NCBI RefSeq assembly: GCF_026625705.1
Contig: NZ_CP113059.1
Coordinates: forward strand, 3,162,001-3,226,000
DNA: 64,000 nucleotides
Direction of reading: 5' to 3'
From: Pedobacter sp. SL55
Lineage (GTDB): Bacteria; Bacteroidota; Bacteroidia; Sphingobacteriales; Sphingobacteriaceae
Below the pieces are notes generated by a model that was not told the origin of the DNA, searched no databases, and saw only the letters and a program-made list of their open reading frames with translations. Made by a program: the position numbers and the translations under genes. Of the stretch, positions 17,214-24,427 are shown piece after piece (positions within the stretch are counted from its first letter, which is position 1; every line of letters begins with the position of its first letter).

Positions 17214-17831
17214 TTAGCGATTTTTGGATTTGAAAAAGGCAAAAGCATAGTTAAGTTGAATGATAATGATGATACTTATGGCTAAATAAGTGTTGAAGAA
17301 ACTGAGCAATGCACCGATAAAATATAAAGTTTGCGACTCTATAATTCGTGTTTTGATACCATCTGACGCCTCTTCTGCATCAGCTGTGCTTACTAAACCA
17401 TTTTTTATGGCGTAATGCCAATTTACGTACAGCATTAGCCCCATTAGAAATAAATTGAGCCAATAAATGCCTACCCCAAAATGATAGTGGATATAATCTC
17501 CCAAGAATGCCGTGCTAAAGGGCAAAACGGAAACAAACAAAAGAAAAATCAAATTTATCCAGTTCAAATTTCTATCACTTTTTTTAATGAATTCAAATTG
17601 TGCCGCTTGTCCCATCCAGAAAATGCCAGCAGTAAGAAAACTAAGGAAGTAGACTAAGAACTTGGGCAGTAGTTTTAAGAATGCGTTTATGAGGTCAATC
17701 TCTTTGCCATTTACCTCTGGTATTTTTATTTCCAGTACTAAAAGTGTCATTGCAACGCCAAAAACAGCATCGCTGATGGCTACGATGCGGCCTAGATCAT
17801 GACCTGCAATTTTGTTGTAACTGTTTTTCAT
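17214..17831 (-). CDS. TMEM175/DUF1211 family membrane protein (K+ channel type)
   Basis: 205 residues from the ATG at 17831; a GTG seven codons upstream is possible but less likely. The opening RIVAISDAVFGVAMTLLVLEI matches the RxxxFSDAVFA motif of bacterial TMEM175 channels with Ile for Phe in FSD, which could affect the gate. About six hydrophobic helices follow. Bacterial homologues conduct potassium weakly. It lies 55 bases upstream of the aldehyde dehydrogenase on the same strand and may belong to the same transcript. Confidence 0.85.
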   Translation of the reverse strand: MKNSYNKIAGHDLGRIVAISDAVFGVAMTLLVLEIKIPEVNGKEIDLINAFLKLLPKFLVYFLSFLTAGIFWMGQAAQFEFIKKSDRNLNWINLIFLLFVSVLPFSTAFLGDYIHYHFGVGIYWLNLFLMGLMLYVNWHYAIKNGLVSTADAEEASDGIKTRIIESQTLYFIGALLSFFNTYLAISIIIIIQLNYAFAFFKSKNR

Positions 17832-18094
17832 AGGTTTGGATAAATAGTTCACAAACTTTTAACTGCTTTGAAGTAGGTAATTAAGCTTTTGATTTAACTG
17901 TAGTAACGGCTCATTTTTAGTTTTAAAGTTTGCAAAAGATTGGAGATGTAAATCATTTAAAATTTTTCTGATGATAAACCAATAATTACGGAAATATTAG
18001 TTTTTACCTTTTTTTACTTCAATAAATTTATTTTATATGAAGTTACTACGCTTTGTTATTGTAATATTTCTTTTCGATAAGCGTCTATTTTAGT

Positions 18095-18706
18095 TTATTT
18101 GCAGAAAAAAGCCGCATACATTTTTCCTCCAAAAACAGATTTTCTTTCGGCAATTTTACGTGTTGTAGTGTATCCAAGTTGTTTAAATAAGGTTTTAAGT
18201 TTATCAAACGGCATTGGGTAAGGTTCCCACTGGCTTGCCAAAAAATGATCGTATTCTATAATGATCCATTTCTTGTTATCGCTTGCAAAGTAGTTTTCTA
18301 ACCTGTTAATCAATTTTTCTGGATTAGCTATGAAATGAAGCGAATTAGCCATTAAAATTCCGTTTAAGGGCTTAATGTTAAGTGTTTCATCTGAGAAGTT
18401 TGCTTGGTTAAAAAGTATGGATATTTGGTTGTGTGTTTGCGAAAGATGTTGTTTTTGTTTGTCTATGGCGTATATACTGCTTCCTTTTGCCAATAATTCG
18501 GCTAGTGCGTAGGCGAATATGCCATTGCCACAACCTAAATCTGTCCATGTTTCTTGCTCAGTAAACGAACATGTTGCTAATAGAGACTTTGCTTCGGCTA
18601 CGGTCATATTCTTTAACAGATTAAGGTGCTGTACCAAAAAGATGTTATGAGTTTTGTTGGCGAAATCATATTTTGCAGTGTAGTAACCGCAATTTCTACT
18701 TGGCAT
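18095..18706 (-). CDS. Class I SAM-dependent methyltransferase
   Basis: 203 residues. Motif I is TDLGCGNGIFAYALAE near residue 58, with the acidic post-I residue in IYAIDKQ and a motif IV region LNGILMANSLHF near 115. No substrate-specific domain is visible; small-molecule methylation is more likely than rRNA or protein methylation. The start ATG at 18706 is preferred to a TTG two codons upstream. Monocistronic, 160 bases from the SDR gene upstream. Confidence 0.82.
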   Translation of the reverse strand: MPSRNCGYYTAKYDFANKTHNIFLVQHLNLLKNMTVAEAKSLLATCSFTEQETWTDLGCGNGIFAYALAELLAKGSSIYAIDKQKQHLSQTHNQISILFNQANFSDETLNIKPLNGILMANSLHFIANPEKLINRLENYFASDNKKWIIIEYDHFLASQWEPYPMPFDKLKTLFKQLGYTTTRKIAERKSVFGGKMYAAFFCK

Positions 18707-18865
18707 AGCCAAACACGGTTTACTTTAAAACGTTTTAAGGTTTCAGCCTTTTCCGAAAAAGTTGGAAAAGCCTGCCGTAACGATACCGCCAATTTAATTT
18801 CTTAACAATTATGAATTGCTCATTTTTTTGATACAGCCTCTTAATATGAATTGGATATTTCTATC

Positions 18866-19621
18866 TTATCTAGTGGTATATCCACCGTTGGCAAAAATAG
18901 TCTGTCCAGTAATCCACCAGCCTTCGGTTACTAAAAACTCTACCAATGGAGCAATGTCTTTAATGTCCGTTAATCCGCCAAGTGCCGCTGCAGATTTATG
19001 ATAGGCTACGGCATCATCTGCCTCTTGACCATAAAAGAAAGGTGTATCCATAGGGCCAGGAGCTACCGCTGTAACCGAAATTCCTCTAGCGCCAAATTCT
19101 TTAGACGCTGCTCTAGTGAAATGTTCTACAGGGGCTTTCATTCCGGCATAGGTAGAGTATAAACCAGTGTAGGCAGCTAATAAAGAAGTTACGATGGTAC
19201 ATATTTTTCCGTTATCATTTACTTTTTTACCAGCTTCTTGCAAGAAGAAGTAAGCAGCTTTAGCATTCACATCCGACATTGTATCGAACTCTTGTTCTGT
19301 AGTTTCTAAAAATGGTTTTTTTAGTACCATACCAACAGTATTAATGGCGACATCAATGCCTCCAAATTTTGCAATGGTCTCGTCAAAAAACTTAGTTACG
19401 TTGGCCACCTTGGTCAAATCTCCTTGAAATAAGAAAGCCTCGGCACCAGCTGCCTGTACATCTGCAAGTGTTTGCTCACTTTCTGTTCTAGAGCTTTCGC
19501 TATTGTAATGTATGGCCAGTTTTGCACCTTTAGCCGCAAAGTCTCTACTTAATAATCCGCCAAGGTTTTTACCGCCACCAGCAATAAGCACCACTTTTCC
19601 ATTTACGTCATTTCTGTTCAT
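18866..19621 (-). CDS. Short-chain dehydrogenase/reductase (SDR)
   Basis: 251 residues with a Rossmann fold. Cofactor loop GGGKNLGG near residue 15 (variant of TGxxxGxG), NTVG near 90, Ser in IVTSLLAAYTG and catalytic Tyr-Lys in YAGMK near 158, then PGPMDTPFF. The HYNS segment after strand 2 suggests NADP. Substrate unknown. The ATG is preceded by CTTTGCAAC about 45 bases upstream, close to a -7 box but lacking its leading T. Confidence 0.9.
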   Translation of the reverse strand: MNRNDVNGKVVLIAGGGKNLGGLLSRDFAAKGAKLAIHYNSESSRTESEQTLADVQAAGAEAFLFQGDLTKVANVTKFFDETIAKFGGIDVAINTVGMVLKKPFLETTEQEFDTMSDVNAKAAYFFLQEAGKKVNDNGKICTIVTSLLAAYTGLYSTYAGMKAPVEHFTRAASKEFGARGISVTAVAPGPMDTPFFYGQEADDAVAYHKSAAALGGLTDIKDIAPLVEFLVTEGWWITGQTIFANGGYTTR

Positions 19622-19771
19622 GTTTTTTGTTTTTTAGTTAGATTATAATTGATTATTTTAAGTTGCAAAGTTGGCAAGTAAACACAATAAAATCGTGGTG
19701 TACTTTTCGGAAAATTAATTTCGGCATTAAAATTTTAATGCGTTATTGCTCGTATAATTTTTAAATAACTT

Positions 19772-19861
19772 ATGGCGTTTGGAAGAAATAATAACCGTCC
19801 CTACTATTTTTTTATCAGCATAATGGTAATAGTTTGTTTCATTCTGCTTGGCCTCTATTAG
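19772..19861 (+). CDS. Candidate 29-residue single-helix membrane protein
   Basis: ATG to TAG, encoding a charged/polar head (MAFGRNNNRPYY) followed by a clean transmembrane helix (FFISIMVIVCFILLGLY). This positive-inside layout is typical of small bacterial membrane proteins. No clear ribosome binding site, and conservation cannot be tested here, so this is a suggestion only. Confidence 0.35.
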   Translation: MAFGRNNNRPYYFFISIMVIVCFILLGLY

Positions 19862-20345
19862 AAATTGATAGGATGTAAAAAAGCTCATCTACAATTTGGT
19901 TAATTTGTATAAATACCAAAACACTACCATAAAAGCGTTGGCTAAATGTTTGCCTGCAAAAGCCTAAACTTTTAAATGATTTTTTATTAAAGCTATGTTA
20001 CTCCTGTTTGGTTGGTCTTTAAATTGCAAACAATTTGGTAGCTGTTTAAAATCTTCTTATTACTAAATTAAAAGCTATTTGATTAGGTTGTTGTTTTTAA
20101 TCTTACAGGTTGTAAGGTTTTTTTAAAAGCATTGTAATTGGTAGCAATTTGTTTTGAAGAGAAGGAATACTAAATACAGAATTAAAGTTAAATACCTATT
20201 GCTTTAAGGTAGTACTTCGTGATTAAAAGGAAGGAGTATAATTTAAACGCTATTTTTTAAAAAAGCGTCTAGTTTAGTTTCTAGTTGGCATAAGAACAAA
20301 CGCACAGCAAACTCCGAACATTAAAACACACTGGCTTACTTACAC

Positions 20346-20382
20346 CATAAGCCTTAAATTTCGTCGAGATTTAAGGCTTATG
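20346..20382 (-). terminator. Hairpin downstream of acr3
   Basis: Perfect 14-base arms CATAAGCCTTAAAT / ATTTAAGGCTTATG around a 9-base loop, 55 bases past the acr3 stop codon. No U-run follows on the minus strand, so it may be a stabilising 3' hairpin rather than a classic terminator. Confidence 0.6.
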
Positions 20383-20437
20383 AGCATCACGTAATGTTTT
20401 TATCGAACTAAATTTAGTTGTGTATGTATTAGGTTTT

Positions 20438-21487
20438 TTAAGAAAACGGTTTGGTTAATGGGTAATACATTTTCTTTAGCCACAAGCTAGCTCTTACCAA
20501 CAGTATCAATACTGGAACCTCTACTAGCGGACCGATAACGCCTACAAACGCCTGTGGAGAATGAATGCCAAACACAGCTATGGCAACTGCTATGGCTAGT
20601 TCAAAGTTATTCCCAGTAGCTGTAAAGGAAATAGCCGCATTTTTATCGTAAGGAACCTTTAACAACTTATTGATGAAAAAGCTTACGAAAAACATGAGTA
20701 CAAAATAAATCACTAGCGGGATGGCTACCTTTATCACATCCATGGGTAGCTCAACTATTTTATCGCCTTTAAGACTAAACATTACTACAATAGTGAAAAG
20801 CAAAGCATATAAGGTAATAGGAGATATTTTAGTTGCAAATTTTTGGTTATACCATGTTATGCCTTTCTGCTTAACTAAAAAGTAGCGGCTTAAAAATCCT
20901 GCCAAAAAGGGGATACCTAAATAGACCAGTACGCTTTTGGTAACCTCAATTATTGATACACTTACATTAAAATTGGCGAGCCCTAACTTAGCGGGCAATA
21001 CATTGATAAACAACCATACTAAAAAGCTGTAGGTTAGCACTTGGAAAATACTGTTCAATGCTACCAATAATGCGGCATATTCTCTGTTTCCCTTTGCCAA
21101 ATCATTCCAAACTATTACCATTGCAATACACCTGGCCAAACCTATCAGTATTAAACCGGTCATGTAGTCTGGTTCGTTTCTTAAAAACAAAACGGCCAAT
21201 CCAAACATTAAAAGAGTGCCAATAATCCAATTAAGTAATAAGGAAATACCAATGATTTTCTTGTCTTTAAATGCTTGTGGTAACAGAGAATAATCAACTT
21301 TTGCTAAAGGTGGATACATCATTAAGATCAATCCAATTGCTAAAGGAATATTGGTAGTGCCTACAGTTAATGTGTTGGTAAAGTTGGGAATACTCGGAAA
21401 AAAATATCCTAGCCCTACGCCTAAAGCCATGGCAAGAAATATCCATAAGGTAAGGTAACGATCTAGAAATTTTAATTTTGGCTGCAT
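20438..21487 (-). CDS. acr3: ACR3-type arsenite efflux transporter
   Basis: 349-residue inner-membrane carrier with ten transmembrane helices that expels As(III) using the proton gradient. The signature [18 protein letters not shown] near residue 125 includes the essential Cys of the family, and [16 protein letters not shown] near 285 and [10 protein letters not shown] near 320 are also typical. Last gene of the ars operon, 3 bases after arsC. Length and motifs are complete. Confidence 0.95.
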   Translation of the reverse strand: MQPKLKFLDRYLTLWIFLAMALGVGLGYFFPSIPNFTNTLTVGTTNIPLAIGLILMMYPPLAKVDYSLLPQAFKDKKIIGISLLLNWIIGTLLMFGLAVLFLRNEPDYMTGLILIGLARCIAMVIVWNDLAKGNREYAALLVALNSIFQVLTYSFLVWLFINVLPAKLGLANFNVSVSIIEVTKSVLVYLGIPFLAGFLSRYFLVKQKGITWYNQKFATKISPITLYALLFTIVVMFSLKGDKIVELPMDVIKVAIPLVIYFVLMFFVSFFINKLLKVPYDKNAAISFTATGNNFELAIAVAIAVFGIHSPQAFVGVIGPLVEVPVLILLVRASLWLKKMYYPLTKPFS

Positions 21488-21490
21488 GGT

Positions 21491-22096
21491 TTATTTATTT
21501 ATAACTGAGAAAACGTAAAACATCTCTGCTGCAATTTGTAAACTTCTTTCTGCGTATACCTGGCTCTGCGCTTCAGTATTATCCGAAATTTTGGGATCTT
21601 CAAAAGTGATCGGTATTCTTTTCTCAGCACCTGCAATAAAAGGGCATCCGCCATCGGCCTGCGAGCAAGTCATGATGGCTGCAAATTCAGCTATCGGATT
21701 AAAAGGACTGTTGTATTTTTTAGAAAAACCAATAATAGGCTGCGTATTTTCGTCGTATTTTATGGCGTAAATTTGATTTATACCCTCCGAAATTTTGAAA
21801 ATATTTAGTCCTTGTTGAATTAGTGTTTCTGCTACTTTTGGAAACAATGCCGTTTCTTCTGTGCCACCAGAGTAACAATGCACATTACCAATACCATAAT
21901 AGTCAGCTGCAATTTGTGCCCAAACCTGCGATAAATGACTTCGGCGAGAGTTATGTGTACAAATAAAGTTGATATTTATTGGTTTATTGTTTGCTAATTT
22001 TTGTTGTATAAAATCTGCCAAGGGTTTTAAAATTTCCTTGCGTTCTTCGTTAACTTTTGGTAATTGGGCTATGGTTTCAATTAATTTTTTATACAT
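21491..22096 (-). CDS. arsC: Arsenate reductase-like low-molecular-weight phosphatase fold protein
   Basis: 201 residues. The LMW-PTP loop is CTHNSRRS near residues 45-52, with the catalytic Cys at its start, SGGTEE near 75, and CSQADGGCPF...KRIPITFEDPK near 140-165, the region carrying the resolving Cys and general acid Asp in thioredoxin-linked ArsC. Converts As(V) to As(III) for export by Acr3. An N-terminal ~35-residue helical extension is usual in the Bacteroidota form. Overlap-like spacing (3 bases) to acr3. Confidence 0.9.
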   Translation of the reverse strand: MYKKLIETIAQLPKVNEERKEILKPLADFIQQKLANNKPININFICTHNSRRSHLSQVWAQIAADYYGIGNVHCYSGGTEETALFPKVAETLIQQGLNIFKISEGINQIYAIKYDENTQPIIGFSKKYNSPFNPIAEFAAIMTCSQADGGCPFIAGAEKRIPITFEDPKISDNTEAQSQVYAERSLQIAAEMFYVFSVINK

Positions 22097-22114
22097 GATT
22101 TTATCTATTTAAAA

Positions 22115-22582
22115 TTAACAACAGCCGCCTCCAGGAGTACAGTTATTAGCTACAGCAAGATTTGATAATTTGATTTTTTGTTTTTCTGCAGGGATACCAC
22201 AAGCATCTTGAGCCAAGCAAGCTGTGGTTTTGTTTTTAAGTACAAAGTTTTTACCATTAAATTCTAAATCGTATTTACCAATGGTTTCATTTTGGTACTC
22301 TACTTCAATTTCAGCATTTTCAATGCCTAACTTGGTTTCAGATAGCTCTATAATGTGTAAAAGTTTGCCAGGTTTCAGTCTATGCTCGTAGTCGTCGGCA
22401 TTCCACAACTGAAAATTGACTGTCTTTTCCGTGCGAATAACTCCGCCGCAATCAATAAAGTTCTTGGTAATTTGCCCTACTTCGGTAACATGAAAATGTT
22501 CGGGCACCAATGTGCCGTTTTCTAGTTGAAATTCAACATTTTCTAAGGTTGGTAAAATTTCTTTAATGTCTGATAAATTCAT
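22115..22582 (-). CDS. DUF6428 family protein of the ars operon, Cys-rich tail
   Basis: 155 residues, soluble. The opening LSDIKEILPTLENVEFQLENGTLVPEHFHVTEVG matches the DUF6428 family found in Bacteroidota arsenic operons; its role has not been established. Cysteines lie in FIDCGG, then ACLAQDACG, and the last ten residues NNCTPGGGCC. The CC tail could bind As(III) and pass it to Acr3, or sense it; this is inference. It lies 18 bases ahead of arsC and has its own copy of the ars operator upstream, so it opens the efflux transcript. Confidence 0.82.
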   Translation of the reverse strand: MNLSDIKEILPTLENVEFQLENGTLVPEHFHVTEVGQITKNFIDCGGVIRTEKTVNFQLWNADDYEHRLKPGKLLHIIELSETKLGIENAEIEVEYQNETIGKYDLEFNGKNFVLKNKTTACLAQDACGIPAEKQKIKLSNLAVANNCTPGGGCC

Positions 22583-22599
22583 GATAACTATGTTGTCGT

Positions 22600-22617
22600 A
22601 TATTGCAATATTGCGAT
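22600..22617. promoter_or_regulatory. ArsR operator, site 2 (before DUF6428)
   Basis: ATATTGCAATATTGCGAT, containing the palindrome ATATTGCAATAT. It differs from the site upstream of arsR in one of 18 bases. It lies 18 bases upstream of the DUF6428 start codon. Confidence 0.7.
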
Positions 22618-22640
22618 GTTTTTGAGCGTAAATAAATGCT

Positions 22641-22970
22641 TTAGCAGCAATTATTTATAGTTGTTACATCAACTAAAAAAGCATTAAGTTCGGCTTTGGT
22701 TTCTTGCCAAGCTACCTCATTGATACAGTAGCAAATGCTGGTTCCTTCTATATTTCCTTTAATGATACCAATATTTTTAAGTTCGCGTAAGTGCTGAGAA
22801 ATGGTAGCTTGTGCCAAGCCCAATTCTTCTACCAAATCGTTACATATACAGGCATTTTGTTTAATAATATACTGTAAAATAGCTATGCGAGCTGGATGAG
22901 CTAATGCTTTAAATAAAATTGCTAGTCGGTTCTGCTGTTCGTTAAAAATCTCTGTTTTGGTAACTCCCAT
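22641..22970 (-). CDS. arsR: ArsR/SmtB family arsenic-responsive repressor
   Basis: 109 residues with a winged helix: LFKALAHPARIAILQYI (helices 1-2), ELGLAQATISQHLRELKNIGII (recognition helix and start of wing). Candidate As(III) ligands are the Cys pair CIC near residue 42-44 at helix 3 and the terminal NNCC. As(III) binding would release the repressor from DNA. It is first in the minus-strand ars cluster but has a 58-base gap with an operator after it, so it and the efflux genes are probably separate transcripts under the same control. Confidence 0.93.
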   Translation of the reverse strand: MGVTKTEIFNEQQNRLAILFKALAHPARIAILQYIIKQNACICNDLVEELGLAQATISQHLRELKNIGIIKGNIEGTSICYCINEVAWQETKAELNAFLVDVTTINNCC

Positions 22971-22981
22971 AATGTAATATT

Positions 22982-22999
22982 ATATTGCAATATTACGAT
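22982..22999. promoter_or_regulatory. ArsR operator, site 1 (before arsR)
   Basis: ATATTGCAATATTACGAT, 11 bases before the arsR start codon. 17 of 18 bases match the site at 22600. A longer inverted repeat GTAATATT...AATATTAC (22974-22996) surrounds the core. Confidence 0.7.
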
Positions 23000-23033
23000 T
23001 AATAGAAATAACATGCAAGTTGATATTTGTTTT

Positions 23034-23300
23034 AACGTGAGTTCGGGTTAAGTATATTTACAATTTTTGAGAAATTCGCAGTGAACGTATTTTTTAGCCC
23101 GCCGCCGCTGGGCTCTTACTTTTTGACCACAAAAAGTAACAAAAACTCTCGGTTGCTTATTTTTCTTTCAAAGAAAGTGCTTTGGCTTATTGGTGCGGTC
23201 CGAAAAATAAGAGACCGAAAATTAGCTGAACGAAGATTTGAAGCGCTATCGCTAGCAAATAGCATAATTTTCTTATCCCGAACTCACATTATTTTAATTT
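23034..23300. repeat. MITE-like element with 16-base inverted ends
   Basis: Begins GTGAGTTCGGGTTAAG and ends CTTATCCCGAACTCAC (one mismatch between the ends), about 265 bases apart. The interior is more GC-rich than its surroundings, with CCGCCGCTGGGCTCTTAC and CAAAAAGTAACAAAAA text. It encodes no believable protein; the open frame inside it is accidental. Confidence 0.65.
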
Positions 23301-23374
23301 GACTTTAGAATTTAAGTTGGGGGTAATTAGTTATTAACTGCTTAAAATAAAACATGGTAGAAATATTTTTTACT

Positions 23375-23404
23375 AAAAAAGGCCACCCAAATATGGATGG
23401 CCTT
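23375..23404 (-). terminator. Terminator of the OMP gene
   Basis: On the minus strand AAGGCCATCC, loop, GGGTGGCCTT then TTTTAG. One G-U pair. 26 bases past the stop codon at 23430. Confidence 0.9.
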
Positions 23405-23429
23405 CATCAACAATTAATCTACTTAAAGA

Positions 23430-24032
23430 TTAGAAATAAAACTGTACGCCTAATTTAGGTGCAAAAGTATCTGCTTCAAATCCGAAGCTGTTGCTTTTTA
23501 CTTTAGTACCAGTGGCTTCTAATTTAGTAGAGAAGTTCTCATAACCTAAACCATTAACTGAAAATTCGATACCCACTTTTTTGTTAGGGAAGAAAGCAAA
23601 ACCTGGAGCAACATTAACACCAATAGAAGTAGTGCTAGCGAATTTTGAACCAGTATCTCCGTTTGCATCTACAGCTTTAAGAGAACCAAAAGCCAAAGGC
23701 ACAGATAATTGACCGAAGAATTTGAATTGATCTGTTAAGTTCACATAGTAACGACCGAAAGGAGCTACTTTAAAAGCTTCATTCTGTCTGTTTGTGCTTA
23801 CAGACTTATCATAATCATAACCTACGCCAGTACCAATTGCAAAATTGTTGCCTACAAAGTAGCCAACACTTGGAACTACGCTAAAATTAACATCTGCTTT
23901 TTGGGCACCATCTACTTTTGTGCTGTTAAAACCTACGTTACCACCTAAAATAATTTTTCCTTTTTCTGTTTGTGCATTTGCGCCGAAAGTTAAAGCTGCT
24001 ACAGCTACTAACGATAATAAAATTTTTTTCAT
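23430..24032 (-). CDS. Outer-membrane beta-barrel protein (OMP_b-brl type)
   Basis: 200 residues with a textbook signal peptide (MKKILLSLVAVAALTFGANAQ) and eight-strand barrel features: KGKIILGGNVGF, SVVPSVGYFVGNNFAIGTGVGYDY, PFGRYYVNL, and the terminal LGVQFYF aromatic end. Small OmpX/OmpW-like barrels of this kind are abundant in Bacteroidota; specific function is unknown. Monocistronic between a terminator and a 395-base upstream region with palindromes. Confidence 0.88.
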   Translation of the reverse strand: MKKILLSLVAVAALTFGANAQTEKGKIILGGNVGFNSTKVDGAQKADVNFSVVPSVGYFVGNNFAIGTGVGYDYDKSVSTNRQNEAFKVAPFGRYYVNLTDQFKFFGQLSVPLAFGSLKAVDANGDTGSKFASTTSIGVNVAPGFAFFPNKKVGIEFSVNGLGYENFSTKLEATGTKVKSNSFGFEADTFAPKLGVQFYF

Positions 24033-24427
24033 TTGTTAAAATTGTTTTTAATTCTAATGAAGCTATTCGATAAGTCAAATGGTTTCATTTTTTAATATTT
24101 ATGTGTTATTTTTAATGATCTTTTTTTGATCATTTGTTGAGTGTTTTTCAATTACTGTGCCTGCTGAAAAATTGTCATACGTGCCAAAAACGAAGATTTT
24201 TTATTAATCGATTGATTAATAAATTGTTAAATTAAAGTGTACAAATTGTAAATTATATTGGTTTGACAAAACTAATCTTTAGTGACAATTGAATGATTTT
24301 ACAGCATTTTTTTTGATTGCCTATTTGGCATTTTATGTCAGTTTTTGACATGAAAAAAGGCAGGTTGTCGCCTGCCTTTTCTCGGTATATGATAGCTTGT
24401 GAGAAGTTGCTTTTACAAAACTCCGCT
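24033..24427. other. Regulatory-looking gap upstream of the OMP gene
   Basis: 395 bases with no gene. It contains a palindrome TTATTAATC-GATT-GATTAATAA (24201-24222), a second inverted repeat ATGTCA...TGACAT (24335-24351) and the clpB terminator (24355-24380). Confidence 0.6.
24355..24380 (-). terminator. Terminator of clpB
   Basis: Perfect 10-base stem AAAAGGCAGG / CCTGCCTTTT with a 6-base loop and a T-run on the minus strand, 48 bases after the clpB stop codon. Confidence 0.93.

Larger units (their letters stand above)
19622..20437. other. Long intergenic region between the SDR and ars genes
   Basis: 816 bases with no ORF of normal size. It holds a 29-codon candidate membrane peptide (19772) and a 14-base perfect hairpin (20346). 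The rest is AT-rich without recognisable features or RNA families. Confidence 0.6.

Noticed and set aside
23081-23302. 73-codon open frame on the plus strand
   Set aside because: It lies inside the MITE-like repeat, has low-complexity translation and no recognisable domain or start signal.
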